In this document: piece by piece, positions 37,273 through 45,953 of the stretch
How positions within the stretch are numbered: position 1 is the stretch's first letter
Layout: each line of letters starts with the position of its first letter
Source: Flavobacteriales bacterium
GTDB taxonomy: Bacteria > Bacteroidota > Bacteroidia > Flavobacteriales_D > Crocinitomicaceae
Direction: 5' to 3'
Assembly (NCBI GenBank): GCA_015665275.1
Contig: JADFAL010000008.1
Coordinates: forward strand, 32,094-96,093
DNA length: 64,000 nucleotides
Translations under genes and position numbers: made by a program
The notes under the pieces: generated by a model
The model's database searches: none
What the model was told of the DNA's origin: nothing
The model's input: only the letters and a program-made list of their open reading frames with translations

Positions 37273-38868
37273 CTATTCACCAAAAGGCAAACGCCCGAAT
37301 TGTTCTTTCTTTCCGCGAATAGCGTAAAACAACACCTCGTTGATTCGATAATCTACGTTGAATAGTTTTGGAACTACAATAGCCCCAAGTTCATCCCGGT
37401 TAAAGTACATCTCGCGACTCTGCTCACCAGACTCAAGATCAATCTCACAGATTGCCACCGTGTTCTTCTTTTTGGAGATTCTGGCAGACTTCACGGATTT
37501 CCCTTGCTCTAATTCAAACTCGCCCGTGGCTTCATTATAATTGTCCGAATTGTCATTAAAGAATAGCACTAGTTTGTCACCATCAACGTAGCGGGCATAC
37601 GAACTGTAATAACCACCGTCATTCGTCGACACCTGATACTTATCAACCTTCGCCAACCACTCAAAACCTCCGTCGGAACCTACTTTGTAAGCCACAACAT
37701 CATTATAGTAATAATAGTACGTTGTGGTTGTTGCTCCAGTTTGAGCATTGTAATTTGTTACTACACGAACATAATATTGCTCCATTGTCCCAACAATACC
37801 TCCATCTTCCAAAGGATGTACTTCACGCATGATGTAACTATACAAGGTTGGCTCCTTGGCCTTCCCCTTCTTCTCTTTCTTCGCTTGCTTCTTCTTCTGA
37901 CGATCGCTCCAGTCTGCAGTAATAAAATCTTCTCCAAACTCTTCGAATCCCTCGTCGATAATAGACTGCTTCTTAAAATCGGCCTTTAAATAGAATAATC
38001 CTTTTACACCGCGAGCATCCTTGTCTCCGTATATTCCAGTAATCACAAAAATTCGATCGTTATCCGAGTTAAATGACATCGCTTCAACGCGTTTGCCATC
38101 TAAATCAATCTCCATTTCCTCAAAGTCACCATCTTGCAAATGATAAATATGAACCGAAACGTAATCATTGAAACTTCTGAATAGCTTTTTGTCCTCCGAC
38201 TCTTCGTACTCAGTAATCGTTACAAACAAATCCCCAAAGTCAGAAACATAGAATCCATCTATAGTTGAAAATTGTTCTTGAAATGGAACTTCGTACTCCC
38301 CCTCATTCAACAACTCTAAATTGGCATCGTAAATTTTGAAGCCATACGTTGCTTGCTCTTCTCGTTTTCCTGGAATTGTCCACACAACAGCGAAGAAGTC
38401 TCTGTTTTCAGATTGATAAATATTAAACGTTCCTTGAAATCGACGTCTTTTGCTTTCCATTGTATAAGAAGCTAATTCCTCAGGCTTTGAAGTAGGCTCC
38501 ATGTCGGTTCCGTATTCTTGCATGAAAAACATATTTTCACCATCCTGTCGATCTGATAAGAACACCACAAATTTATCACCAACCATGGTCGCCGCTTCAA
38601 AAGAAGCCATACTTCCATTTGGTGCGCGCAACTCCAGTTTCCCTTCTTCAATTAATTCAAGGTTTTTGTGGTAAGATCCTTCCAGTTTTCCGAATAACGC
38701 CCCTCCACTTCTTCGCAAGGCATAAAAGGAATCCCCTTGGTTAGGGATTACGTCTATTAATCTTCCAGCGCTTTTCTCAAGCTCCCCCCATTGAACCTTA
38801 CCTTGGGCATTCGCTATAACTGATGTGAATAAAAATATTGCTATTAGCAACCAGTTTGATGTTCTCAT
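37273..38868 (-). CDS. Secreted protein of unknown function
   Basis: This 531-aa protein has a signal peptide (start at 38868, MRTSNWLLIAIFLFTSVIANAQ; an upstream ATG at 38910 would put 14 extra residues before it). The mature part is rich in Asp, Glu, Tyr and Lys and made of repeated beta-strand-like stretches (for example FFAVVWTIPGK, DLFVTITEYEE, RIFVITGIYGD), which suggests a beta-propeller. A Lys-rich loop (about 325-340) interrupts it. No T9SS sorting domain is seen. It is not recognised beyond that. Confidence 0.8.
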   Translation of the reverse strand: MRTSNWLLIAIFLFTSVIANAQGKVQWGELEKSAGRLIDVIPNQGDSFYALRRSGGALFGKLEGSYHKNLELIEEGKLELRAPNGSMASFEAATMVGDKFVVFLSDRQDGENMFFMQEYGTDMEPTSKPEELASYTMESKRRRFQGTFNIYQSENRDFFAVVWTIPGKREEQATYGFKIYDANLELLNEGEYEVPFQEQFSTIDGFYVSDFGDLFVTITEYEESEDKKLFRSFNDYVSVHIYHLQDGDFEEMEIDLDGKRVEAMSFNSDNDRIFVITGIYGDKDARGVKGLFYLKADFKKQSIIDEGFEEFGEDFITADWSDRQKKKQAKKEKKGKAKEPTLYSYIMREVHPLEDGGIVGTMEQYYVRVVTNYNAQTGATTTTYYYYYNDVVAYKVGSDGGFEWLAKVDKYQVSTNDGGYYSSYARYVDGDKLVLFFNDNSDNYNEATGEFELEQGKSVKSARISKKKNTVAICEIDLESGEQSREMYFNRDELGAIVVPKLFNVDYRINEVLFYAIRGKKEQFGRLPFGE

Positions 38869-39006
38869 AGTCTTTTTCAATTTTCTCGTGATTTCAAGCG
38901 AAAATACCAATTCTACAGGATCTTCATTCGCCTGAACCCCTCAACCGTCTGACAAAAGCATCCATGCCAGCTTAAATTATTTACTTTTACACCTCAAAGA
39001 AGGTAC

Positions 39007-40233
39007 ATGTTATTCTCCTCAGGAGCTGAATTCTTTCTCGTTGCTTTTTTCCTACTATTTCAGTGGGTCACAAGAAAGTATCTTGCACTTTCAGCACAGC
39101 GAATCGTCCTTTTTGCGGGAAACATACTGATTCTCTCAACCATTATCTCCCTTGCTACACTCGGAATCCATGTGTTTATCTCATTTTTGGTATTTGGAGC
39201 GCTCGCCATCATTGCCAGAAACAGAAACAAACGCGGAACCATTATTGCGACACTTTCTGTTTTAGTCCTGATCGTTTTGTTTTGCTTGCGCAACTATCCC
39301 AAAGCCTTCGGATTTGAATCATTTCAAATGGGCAATTCGCCCGAATTATTAATCGAAAGATTAGGGATTAGTTACATTTTGTTCCGTAATATTCAATCAA
39401 TCGTAGACACATTAAAAGGTCGATTGACGGCAAAAAATCCTATTGATTACATCAACTTCATTCTATTCTTCCCGAACTTCTTGGCCGGTCCAATTGATAA
39501 GTTTTCCAACTTTCAACGTCATTTCACCCGTGCCGAAGGGAAATTGAAAAACGCATTGTTCTGGCCAGGTGTTGGACGAATTGTTATTGGTTTTCTGAAA
39601 AAATATGCGATCATTCCATTGTTCAGTATGTACGCTTTGAGCTACGAACCGTTCTTAGAATTTATGTCGCCACAAGGTGCCATTTTACTCAGTGCAGTTT
39701 GCTATTCAGCCTACATCTTCCTTGATTTTTCTGGATATTCTGATATCGCAATTGGAACGGGATATATCATGGGGATTAAAACGCCTGAGAATTTCGACAG
39801 CCCATATTTAACTACGAATATTGCCGCATTTTGGCGCAAATGGCACATGACTTTTTCGGAGTTTTTGCGCGACCTTATTTTCAAACCCATTGTAAAGCTC
39901 GTTAACAAAACTGGACTTAAACCGTTTCGAAATACCGTTTCCATTATCGGATATTTCCTAACGTTTTTCATTTGCGGAATATGGCATGGAGATACCGTAA
40001 ACTTCGTTTATTGGGGACTTTGGCACGCATTGGGACTGGCTGTATTCAAAGTATGGAGTTCTACCGGAACCTTCGAACGATTACACAATTCACAAAGCTC
40101 TGTAAAACAAGGCTTAATCACCCTCTCTGGTATCGCGCTTACTTTTTCATTTGTTACCGTCGGATGGCTTTTCTTCCATTATAAAGGTGAGGATTTGACA
40201 ATTGTTTTTGAAACATTGCTTGGCATTACATGA
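39007..40233 (+). CDS. DltB-like MBOAT membrane O-acyltransferase
   Basis: The 408-aa protein is an integral membrane protein with about 11 helices. MBOAT motifs are clear: FLAGPIDKFSNF near 158-169, FLDFSGYSDIAIGTGYIMGIKTPENF near 238-263, FWRKWHMTFSEFLRDLIFKP at 275-294 and GIWHGDTVNFVYWGLWHALG at 324-343. His280 and His327 are 47 residues apart, the same spacing as the two functional histidines reported for DltB (289 and 336). DltB moves acyl groups across the membrane. Here it is followed, with a four-base overlap, by a DltD-like gene and then a DltX-like peptide. No dltA or dltC is nearby, so the acyl donor is unknown. Confidence 0.9.
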   Translation: MLFSSGAEFFLVAFFLLFQWVTRKYLALSAQRIVLFAGNILILSTIISLATLGIHVFISFLVFGALAIIARNRNKRGTIIATLSVLVLIVLFCLRNYPKAFGFESFQMGNSPELLIERLGISYILFRNIQSIVDTLKGRLTAKNPIDYINFILFFPNFLAGPIDKFSNFQRHFTRAEGKLKNALFWPGVGRIVIGFLKKYAIIPLFSMYALSYEPFLEFMSPQGAILLSAVCYSAYIFLDFSGYSDIAIGTGYIMGIKTPENFDSPYLTTNIAAFWRKWHMTFSEFLRDLIFKPIVKLVNKTGLKPFRNTVSIIGYFLTFFICGIWHGDTVNFVYWGLWHALGLAVFKVWSSTGTFERLHNSQSSVKQGLITLSGIALTFSFVTVGWLFFHYKGEDLTIVFETLLGIT

Positions 40234-41393
40234 AGCTAGAAAAGTACATATCGAGATTCTACCGATTTTCTACTTTGAAGGAAGTCGGGAAAACAGGCAC
40301 TTTAGCCCTATCCATTGTTGCCTTGTTTGGACTATTCGCAATACTTTTTCTCCCATCAACAACGGACATTAAGGAATTTTCTAAAGTTTCACCAGGCGGA
40401 CTACTCACTTTGGACGCTACGCATGTTAAAAACGACGATGCGTACTTCCATGAGTTCATGAAGCGCATTAAAAAGAATGACGATGTACTGGTATTAGGAA
40501 CCTCTGAATCCGGATATTTGGATGGATATAATTACTGGGAACTCTTAAATGCGGACTCAACACTGGAAGAACAATTCTCTGTACTATATGGTGCCGGAAG
40601 ATTTTGCGAAAGGTATATCCCTAGCATGGTCAACAACCCTGAAATCTGGAAGGATCAAAAGCTTTTGGTAATCATAAATCCGGTGTACTGGCGTGAAGGG
40701 CTCTCTCGATTCAGTTTAGAATACCACGAACGCTACATGAACGAAGGAGAAGTTCGCAAGGCCCGAAGTAAATCGGATAGAAAGAATGATTTTGACCTCC
40801 TATTTGGAGGTAGCGGTGTTGGATTTATGAAGGGCCAAATGAATGTCGCCAATAACTGGATCGATCATAATGTTCACGAACTTTACTACGGAAGACTGCA
40901 CCATTTCTTTGGGCTGGAAGAAGAAAACATTGCGCATTTCACAGGTCACAGCCCAAGAACTGGATTACAAGCGCGTACTACTCCGGAACTTTTGACAGTA
41001 GCAAAATCAGAAGTACTGGAAGATTTCAACTGCACACAAGAGTTTATCAATACTGGAGATTACCTAATGACAGAACTTTTCTTGGATTCAGAGTATCGCA
41101 ATACAGCACTGGACTACTTCCTTGAACTATGTCAGCAATTGAACGTCAAACCCACTTTTGTAATCGGGCCTTACAATAAGATTCTAACTGAAAAGAATAA
41201 ACAGCAAGCTATTGCCGATCAGTACGCTCAACTACATAAAGATCTGAAGTCGACATTTGACGAAGCTGGGTTCCCATATATAGATGCATCTGAAATTTCG
41301 GATGTCCCGCATTCGTTCATCGACAAGCAGCACCATTCGAAATACGGAGGTTACTTATTGTATAAAACTATAAAGTCAGAGCTCTATGAATAA
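40230..41393 (+). CDS. DltD-like surface acyl-transfer protein
   Basis: This 387-aa protein has one N-terminal membrane helix (residues ~24-41) and an extracytoplasmic domain of the DltD/SGNH kind. Ser92 lies in VLVLGTSES, matching the DltD GSSEL nucleophile site. The C-terminus has D365-x-x-H368 in FIDKQHHSKYGGY, matching the conserved DxxH of the catalytic triad. DltD passes D-alanine from the membrane to lipoteichoic acid in Gram-positives; the acceptor in this Gram-negative-type cell must be different. It overlaps the MBOAT gene by four bases and the small downstream gene by eight. Confidence 0.85.
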   Translation: MKLEKYISRFYRFSTLKEVGKTGTLALSIVALFGLFAILFLPSTTDIKEFSKVSPGGLLTLDATHVKNDDAYFHEFMKRIKKNDDVLVLGTSESGYLDGYNYWELLNADSTLEEQFSVLYGAGRFCERYIPSMVNNPEIWKDQKLLVIINPVYWREGLSRFSLEYHERYMNEGEVRKARSKSDRKNDFDLLFGGSGVGFMKGQMNVANNWIDHNVHELYYGRLHHFFGLEEENIAHFTGHSPRTGLQARTTPELLTVAKSEVLEDFNCTQEFINTGDYLMTELFLDSEYRNTALDYFLELCQQLNVKPTFVIGPYNKILTEKNKQQAIADQYAQLHKDLKSTFDEAGFPYIDASEISDVPHSFIDKQHHSKYGGYLLYKTIKSELYE

Positions 41394-41499
41394 GTGGATG
41401 ATTCGTATATCGTTTGGGCTTGTTATTGCAGCCGTAATTCTGTTCATGATTATGAATAAGGAAACAGAACAGATTTCCTTTATGTACGCTGATTTTTAA
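41386..41499 (+). CDS. DltX-like 37-aa membrane peptide
   Basis: A small gene starts inside the last codons of the DltD-like gene (ATG at 41386) and stops at 41497-41499. The peptide has a short basic N-terminus, a single transmembrane helix (about residues 6-23), a short polar linker, and ends QISFMYADF. The last six residues FMYADF fit FxYxxF, the C-terminal signature of DltX (FIYNEF-type ends) in Gram-positive dlt operons. There the tyrosine motif is thought to reach the MBOAT active site. The order B-D-X, the coupling by overlap and the motif support a real gene. Confidence 0.82.
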   Translation: MNKWMIRISFGLVIAAVILFMIMNKETEQISFMYADF

Positions 41500-41630
41500 T
41501 CAACTAGACAGTTCAATTCTTTGACTGTTCGACATTTCAATTTCCTCATCAAAAAATAGCGAATAAAGCCCCAAATCTGTCAAAACATCAAAAAGACAAG
41601 TCGTCAAGTTGCATTTTTCGCTATTCATAG

Positions 41631-41659
41631 TTGCTTGTTTATAAAAAAGGCTATCTTTG
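41631..41659 (+). promoter_or_regulatory. Promoter of rplU-rpmA
   Basis: TTG at 41631-41633, an 18-base spacer and TATCTTTG at 41652-41659 match the Bacteroidetes promoter TTG-N17-23-TAnnTTTG. The rplU start is 40 bases downstream. Confidence 0.85.
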
Positions 41660-41699
41660 TCGTCCAATTTTTAGTATAAATAAATAACAAAAAAGCTAT

Positions 41700-42245
41700 A
41701 TGTACGCAATTGTAGAGATAGCAGGGCAGCAGTTCAAAGTGCAAAAAGACCAGAAGATCTTTGTTCACCGTTTGGATGCTCAAGAAGGAAAAAAAGTCGA
41801 TTTCGACAAAGTACTCCTTATTGAGGACAAAGGGAAAGTGACTCTTGGCGCCCCGGCTATAAAAGGTGCAGCAGTTTCAGCGAAAGTTGAAGAGCACGTA
41901 AAAGGTGATAAAGTAATCGTTTTCCGCAAGAAGCGCAGAAAAGGATACCGTAAAAAGAACGGTCACCGTCAGAGTTTCACTTCATTGACGATAACAGATA
42001 TCGTTGCAAGTGGAGCGAAAGTTGCGAAGCCAGCTGCTGAGAAGAAAGAAACGCCTAAAACAGAGGCTGCTCCGAAAGCAGAAGCACCGAAAAAAGAAGC
42101 GGCACCAAAAGCTGCTCCGAAAGCGGAAGCTGGAAATGATTTGAGCAAAATGACAGTTGCTGAATTGAAAGACATGGCTAAAGCAAAAGGAATCGAAGGA
42201 ATTTCTTCAATGAAGAAAGCCGATTTGATTGCTGCTTTAAGCTAA
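41700..42245 (+). CDS. rplU: Ribosomal protein bL21 with C-terminal Rho_N/SAP-like extension
   Basis: Residues 1-102 are normal bL21 ([18 protein letters not shown] ... [20 protein letters not shown]). An Ala/Lys/Pro/Glu-rich linker (about 107-145) follows, and then a 35-residue helical domain, [20 protein letters not shown] to the end, like the Rho N-terminal/SAP-type nucleic-acid-binding helix-extended-helix. Total length is 181 aa, compared with ~103 for most bL21. Similar fusions occur in flavobacteria. It is in operon with rpmA. Confidence 0.97.
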   Translation: MYAIVEIAGQQFKVQKDQKIFVHRLDAQEGKKVDFDKVLLIEDKGKVTLGAPAIKGAAVSAKVEEHVKGDKVIVFRKKRRKGYRKKNGHRQSFTSLTITDIVASGAKVAKPAAEKKETPKTEAAPKAEAPKKEAAPKAAPKAEAGNDLSKMTVAELKDMAKAKGIEGISSMKKADLIAALS

Positions 42246-42298
42246 TTTGAAATACGAATTCACACTCTCACGCAAGCGAGGGTCTAAAACGAAATAAA

Positions 42299-42568
42299 AT
42301 GGCACATAAAAAAGGAGTCGGAAGTTCGAAAAACGGTCGTGAGTCAGAAAGCAAGCGATTGGGAGTTAAAATCTTTGGAGGGCAAGCAGCTATTGCTGGT
42401 AACATTATCGTTCGTCAAAGAGGAACTCAGCACCACCCAGGTGTAAACGTTGGAATTGGAAAAGATCATACGCTTTTCGCATTGACTGACGGTGTAGTAG
42501 AATTCCGTAAAAAGAAAAACAACCGTTCGTTTGTATCTGTAGTACCTTTCGAAGGAGCAGAAGCGTAA
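42299..42568 (+). CDS. rpmA: Ribosomal protein bL27
   Basis: The 89-aa protein starts [24 protein letters not shown] and has [25 protein letters not shown], the normal bL27 core. Its N-terminal tail reaches the peptidyl-transferase centre of the 50S subunit. There is no cleavable Firmicutes-type N-terminal extension. It follows rplU by 53 bases and is closed by a terminator. Confidence 0.98.
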   Translation: MAHKKGVGSSKNGRESESKRLGVKIFGGQAAIAGNIIVRQRGTQHHPGVNVGIGKDHTLFALTDGVVEFRKKKNNRSFVSVVPFEGAEA

Positions 42569-42585
42569 ATAGAACGTCACAATTT

Positions 42586-42621
42586 AAAAAAGCGAGTTCC
42601 ATTACGGGATTCGCTTTTTTT
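42586..42621 (+). terminator. Terminator after rpmA
   Basis: AAAAAAGCGA at 42586-42595 pairs with TCGCTTTTTT at 42611-42620; the T tract follows. The inner stem is imperfect. Confidence 0.85.
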
Positions 42622-42667
42622 ATGTCAAAGTCGTTCATCGAGCGCGCAGAGAAATAAGGCTTCATCT

Positions 42668-42702
42668 AAAAAGTGCACTTCGACAGGCTCAGCGTACTTT
42701 TT
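42668..42702. repeat. Family-1 dispersed repeat, long form
   Basis: This 35-base element begins AAAAAGTGCACTTCGACAGG and ends GCGTACTTTTT; its ends are complementary. It matches the element at 45805-45837 at all but about four of 33 positions. It is between rpmA and serS, after the terminator. Confidence 0.85.
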
Positions 42703-42767
42703 ATACCATTTTTCATTCTTCATTCTTCATTTTCCCTTAATTTCGCACTTCCAAACAAACAGGTATT

Positions 42768-44039
42768 ATGTTAGAGATACAGCGCATACGCAACGAGAAA
42801 GAAGCTATTATCGAAGGCTTAAAAAAACGCCATTTCGATGCACGCCCAATCATTGATGAATTGATTGAGGTAGACGCTTCATGGCGCTCCAAAAAAGGAG
42901 AACTGGAATCGATTGCGGCGCAAATGAACCAAATCTCTAAGCAAATCGGGATGCTCTTCAAAGAAGGTAAAGTAGATGAGGCAAATGCAGCCAAAGTCCA
43001 AACCGGAGAATTGAAGAATCAAGAAACAGCTTTGAAAGCCGAAGTGGAAACGTTGGAAGCGACCATTACAGGGTTGATGTACCAACTTCCGAATGTTCCT
43101 AACGAACTCGTAAAGACAGGAAGATCCGAAGAAGACAACGAAATTCTTGAGGAAGTCGGAAGTCAACCGAATTATGGATTTGCGCCCATTCCACATTGGG
43201 AGTTAGCGGACAAATTCAACCTGATTGATTTTGAATTGGGCGTTAAAGTGACTGGAGCCGGATTCCCAATCTACAGAGGAAAAGGAGCCAAATTGCAACG
43301 CGCTTTGATCAATTTCTTTTTGGAGGAAGCGGAAAATGAAGGATACGAAGAGTTCATTCCTCCGCATGTTGTCAACGAAGCCTCAGGCTACGGAACAGGA
43401 CAGCTTCCAGACAAGGAAGGCCAGATGTATTACATTGGGGAAGATGATTTATACTTAATTCCAACAGGGGAAGTTCCCTTGACAAATATTTATCGCGACG
43501 TCATGCTTCCAGATGGAGATTTTTCCATCAAATTGACGGGATACACACCGTGTTTCCGTCGTGAGGCTGGTTCTTATGGAAGTGATGTTCGTGGATTGAA
43601 TCGTTTGCACCAGTTCGATAAAGTAGAAATCGTTCGTATTGAGCATCCAGACAATTCAGATGCTGCTTTGGAAGACATGATCAATCATGTGAAGGGATTG
43701 TTGGAGAAACTAGGATTGCATTACCGCGTCCTTCGTTTATGTGGAGGTGATACGGGATTTGCTGCTGCATTGACGTACGATTTCGAAGTATTCTCTGCTG
43801 CTCAAGAGAAATGGTTGGAAGTAAGTTCTGTTTCCCGATTCGATACCTTCCAATCTACTCGTTTGAAATTACGCTTCAAAAATGCCGATAAGAAAACACA
43901 ATTGTGCCATACTTTGAACGGATCAGCCTTAGCGCTACCGAGAATTATGGCTGCAATAATGGAGAACTATCAAACAGAGAATGGAATAGAGATTCCTGAA
44001 GTGTTGCGCAAATTCACTGGGTTCGATTCGATCTCATAA
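42768..44039 (+). CDS. serS: Seryl-tRNA synthetase
   Basis: This 423-aa class II synthetase has the N-terminal antiparallel coiled coil (residues ~25-105) that holds the tRNA-Ser long arm. Motif 2 is seen in GYTPCFRREAGSYGSDVRGLNRLHQFDKVEIV near 255-290 and motif 3 in LNGSALALPRIMAAIMENYQ near 385-405. All is normal for SerRS. It has its own upstream region with a TAATTTCG promoter-like sequence. Confidence 0.98.
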   Translation: MLEIQRIRNEKEAIIEGLKKRHFDARPIIDELIEVDASWRSKKGELESIAAQMNQISKQIGMLFKEGKVDEANAAKVQTGELKNQETALKAEVETLEATITGLMYQLPNVPNELVKTGRSEEDNEILEEVGSQPNYGFAPIPHWELADKFNLIDFELGVKVTGAGFPIYRGKGAKLQRALINFFLEEAENEGYEEFIPPHVVNEASGYGTGQLPDKEGQMYYIGEDDLYLIPTGEVPLTNIYRDVMLPDGDFSIKLTGYTPCFRREAGSYGSDVRGLNRLHQFDKVEIVRIEHPDNSDAALEDMINHVKGLLEKLGLHYRVLRLCGGDTGFAAALTYDFEVFSAAQEKWLEVSSVSRFDTFQSTRLKLRFKNADKKTQLCHTLNGSALALPRIMAAIMENYQTENGIEIPEVLRKFTGFDSIS

Positions 44040-44076
44040 AACCGTAACATTTTTTCTTGGGAAGCGTTTCAATACT

Positions 44077-44952
44077 ATGAAACTCTCCATCTTATTTCTC
44101 TTTGTATCGTTTATTTCCTTTGCACAGGGGCCAGATACCCTGCAATTCTATTTCGATACCGACGAACACGATTCGTTTGAACTTTCCAGTAACGACAACG
44201 AACGACTCAAAAGTCTATACAAAGAAACGCGGATTCTAGCTATTCTAGGGCATTGCGATGAGCGAGGCTCGAAAGAATACAACCTCAACTTATCGAGAAA
44301 GCGTATGGAGTTCGTGCGTCGACACTTGAAGAACGAAGGATTTGACGTTTCGAAATCGAGTAACGAAGCATTGGGCGAATCGATGGCGGAAAGCTCTGGT
44401 TTGTCATTGTCCAAATGTCGACGGGTAGATGTCTTGTTCATAGAACCGGCTATTGAAGAGGAAGAAGTTGAGGAAGAGGTTCCTATTTCAACGAGCGCTA
44501 CTACCAATATTGAGGATCGAAACACTACCAATAGCGAGGTGCCAGACACATTTGCAAATCCCGCTTTATCTGAATCCGCGATTGAGAAATTCGTGGATAA
44601 TGAGGAAACTGATGAATTGGAATTCGACCTCACTTTACTATTCGTAAATGTCTCCACGCGTGTTCTTGAAGAATCGAAGCCTGAAATGTTTCAGCTATTG
44701 GAAATCATGCAAAACAATCCAACGTTGAATGCCACATTTCACGGACATGTATGCTGTAACCCGCATCAAGAACTATCAGAGGGTCGCGCCAGAGCCGTTG
44801 CACTATTTCTACTGGAACATGGCATCGCGAGGGAACGAGTGGATTTCTTAGGACACAGCAATACGCAACCAAAAGTGTGGCCTGAAGTGACAGATGACGA
44901 TCGAAAACAAAACCGTAGAGTAGCAGTGGTATTCACAAAATCGGATGCATGA
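44077..44952 (+). CDS. Secreted protein with two OmpA-like domains
   Basis: The 291-aa protein has a signal peptide (residues 1-17). A first OmpA-type domain (about 20-125) has FYFDTDEHDSFELS, ILGHCDERGSKEYNLNLSRKRM. An acidic linker rich in Glu, Val and Thr follows (about 126-180). A second domain (about 185-288) has the strand LLFVNVSTRVL, HGHVCCNPHQELSEGRARAV, FLGHSN and KQNRRV. OmpA-like domains usually bind peptidoglycan DAP. The paired Cys in HVCC is an unusual variation. The next gene is a paralogue overlapping by four bases. Confidence 0.85.
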   Translation: MKLSILFLFVSFISFAQGPDTLQFYFDTDEHDSFELSSNDNERLKSLYKETRILAILGHCDERGSKEYNLNLSRKRMEFVRRHLKNEGFDVSKSSNEALGESMAESSGLSLSKCRRVDVLFIEPAIEEEEVEEEVPISTSATTNIEDRNTTNSEVPDTFANPALSESAIEKFVDNEETDELEFDLTLLFVNVSTRVLEESKPEMFQLLEIMQNNPTLNATFHGHVCCNPHQELSEGRARAVALFLLEHGIARERVDFLGHSNTQPKVWPEVTDDDRKQNRRVAVVFTKSDA

Positions 44953-45734
44953 TAAAAACGTTGCTTCTCCCTATATTTCTTCTCTCCACATTCGTTAGTT
45001 CAGCGCAAACGTACGATACCCTCTCCATTTACTTTGCTCTGGATTCAGACCGCCCGATAGTGAATCGCACAACCGATTACGCCAATTACGAGCCACCTTC
45101 CGCAGGAATGCTAAGTGTGGTGCAATTGGAAGCACACTGCGACACGACAGGTTCCATGGAATACAATGATGACCTCGCACAACGCAGAATGGACGCCGTA
45201 CTCAGTCTAATGGAAAAAGATCGTTGGAACGTCAGCAACGCAATTAAAAAAATTTTCAGCGAAAGAAAAGCAGGAGCAGATCAAAACTATACACACGACA
45301 TTTACCGCCGAGTAGATGTAATTATCAAAATTCAAGCTCCAACGAATGCGCAATTGCTCACCATGAAGCTAAATTCATTCGCAAGCGACACCTCCCAAAT
45401 AACACGTATCGACTTGACCATTTTGTTTCATGGTGGTACAACCATGATGATGACAGAATCCATTCCGGAAGCAAAAGCACTCAAGGATTTTATGCTGGCC
45501 CATCCAGAAATCAAGGCAGATATTCACGGGCATGTTTGTTGCGGCGACAACTATCCACTTTCGTTAGGGCGCGCAAAATTGATCACAGAATTCCTAATGA
45601 AACAGGGGGTAGCTTCGGGTCGATTAACCTATCAGGGGCACAGCAATTACAACCCGAAAGTTTGGCCAGAAACTACCGACGACGAGCGAAAACAGAACCG
45701 TAGGGTGACGGTGGACTTCAAGAAAGTTAAATAG
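44949..45734 (+). CDS. Paralogous secreted protein with two OmpA-like domains
   Basis: This 261-aa protein repeats the design of its upstream neighbour: signal peptide (to about residue 20, FVSSAQ), N-terminal domain with LEAHCDTTGSMEYNDDLAQRRMD, a shorter linker, and a C-terminal domain with HGHVCCGDNYPLSLGRAKLI, YQGHSNYNPKVWPETTDDE and KQNRRV. The shared HGHVCC and KVWPE-T/V-TDD segments show a tandem duplication. The two are translated from one mRNA with an ATGA-type overlap. Its stop codon is at the edge of a duplicated AGACTCGTTAACAT segment. Confidence 0.85.
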   Translation: MIKTLLLPIFLLSTFVSSAQTYDTLSIYFALDSDRPIVNRTTDYANYEPPSAGMLSVVQLEAHCDTTGSMEYNDDLAQRRMDAVLSLMEKDRWNVSNAIKKIFSERKAGADQNYTHDIYRRVDVIIKIQAPTNAQLLTMKLNSFASDTSQITRIDLTILFHGGTTMMMTESIPEAKALKDFMLAHPEIKADIHGHVCCGDNYPLSLGRAKLITEFLMKQGVASGRLTYQGHSNYNPKVWPETTDDERKQNRRVTVDFKKVK

Positions 45735-45837
45735 ACTCGTTAACATGCAAAACATTACGCTGAGGCTCTCGAAGTTTATTGCTCGCAGACTCGTTAACAT
45801 CTGGAAAAGTGCACTTCGAGAGCCTCAGTGTACTTTT
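45733..45837. repeat. Composite family-1 repeat with 14-bp direct repeats
   Basis: AGACTCGTTAACAT occurs at 45733-45746 and 45787-45800. Between them is a family-1 arm (45755-45776, with GCTGAGGCTCTCGAAG); after the second copy comes the full element 45805-45837, whose inner part is the complement of that arm. The arms could form a long hairpin after the OmpA genes. Confidence 0.8.
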
Positions 45838-45953
45838 AGAGGACATTAGACAAAAAATATAAGACAGTCTAAAAGTGACCACAGGGAACGATCTAGTGTC
45901 TAAAAGCGAATGCAATGAAGCGGTCTAATGTCTATAATCCGTAAATTCAACCC

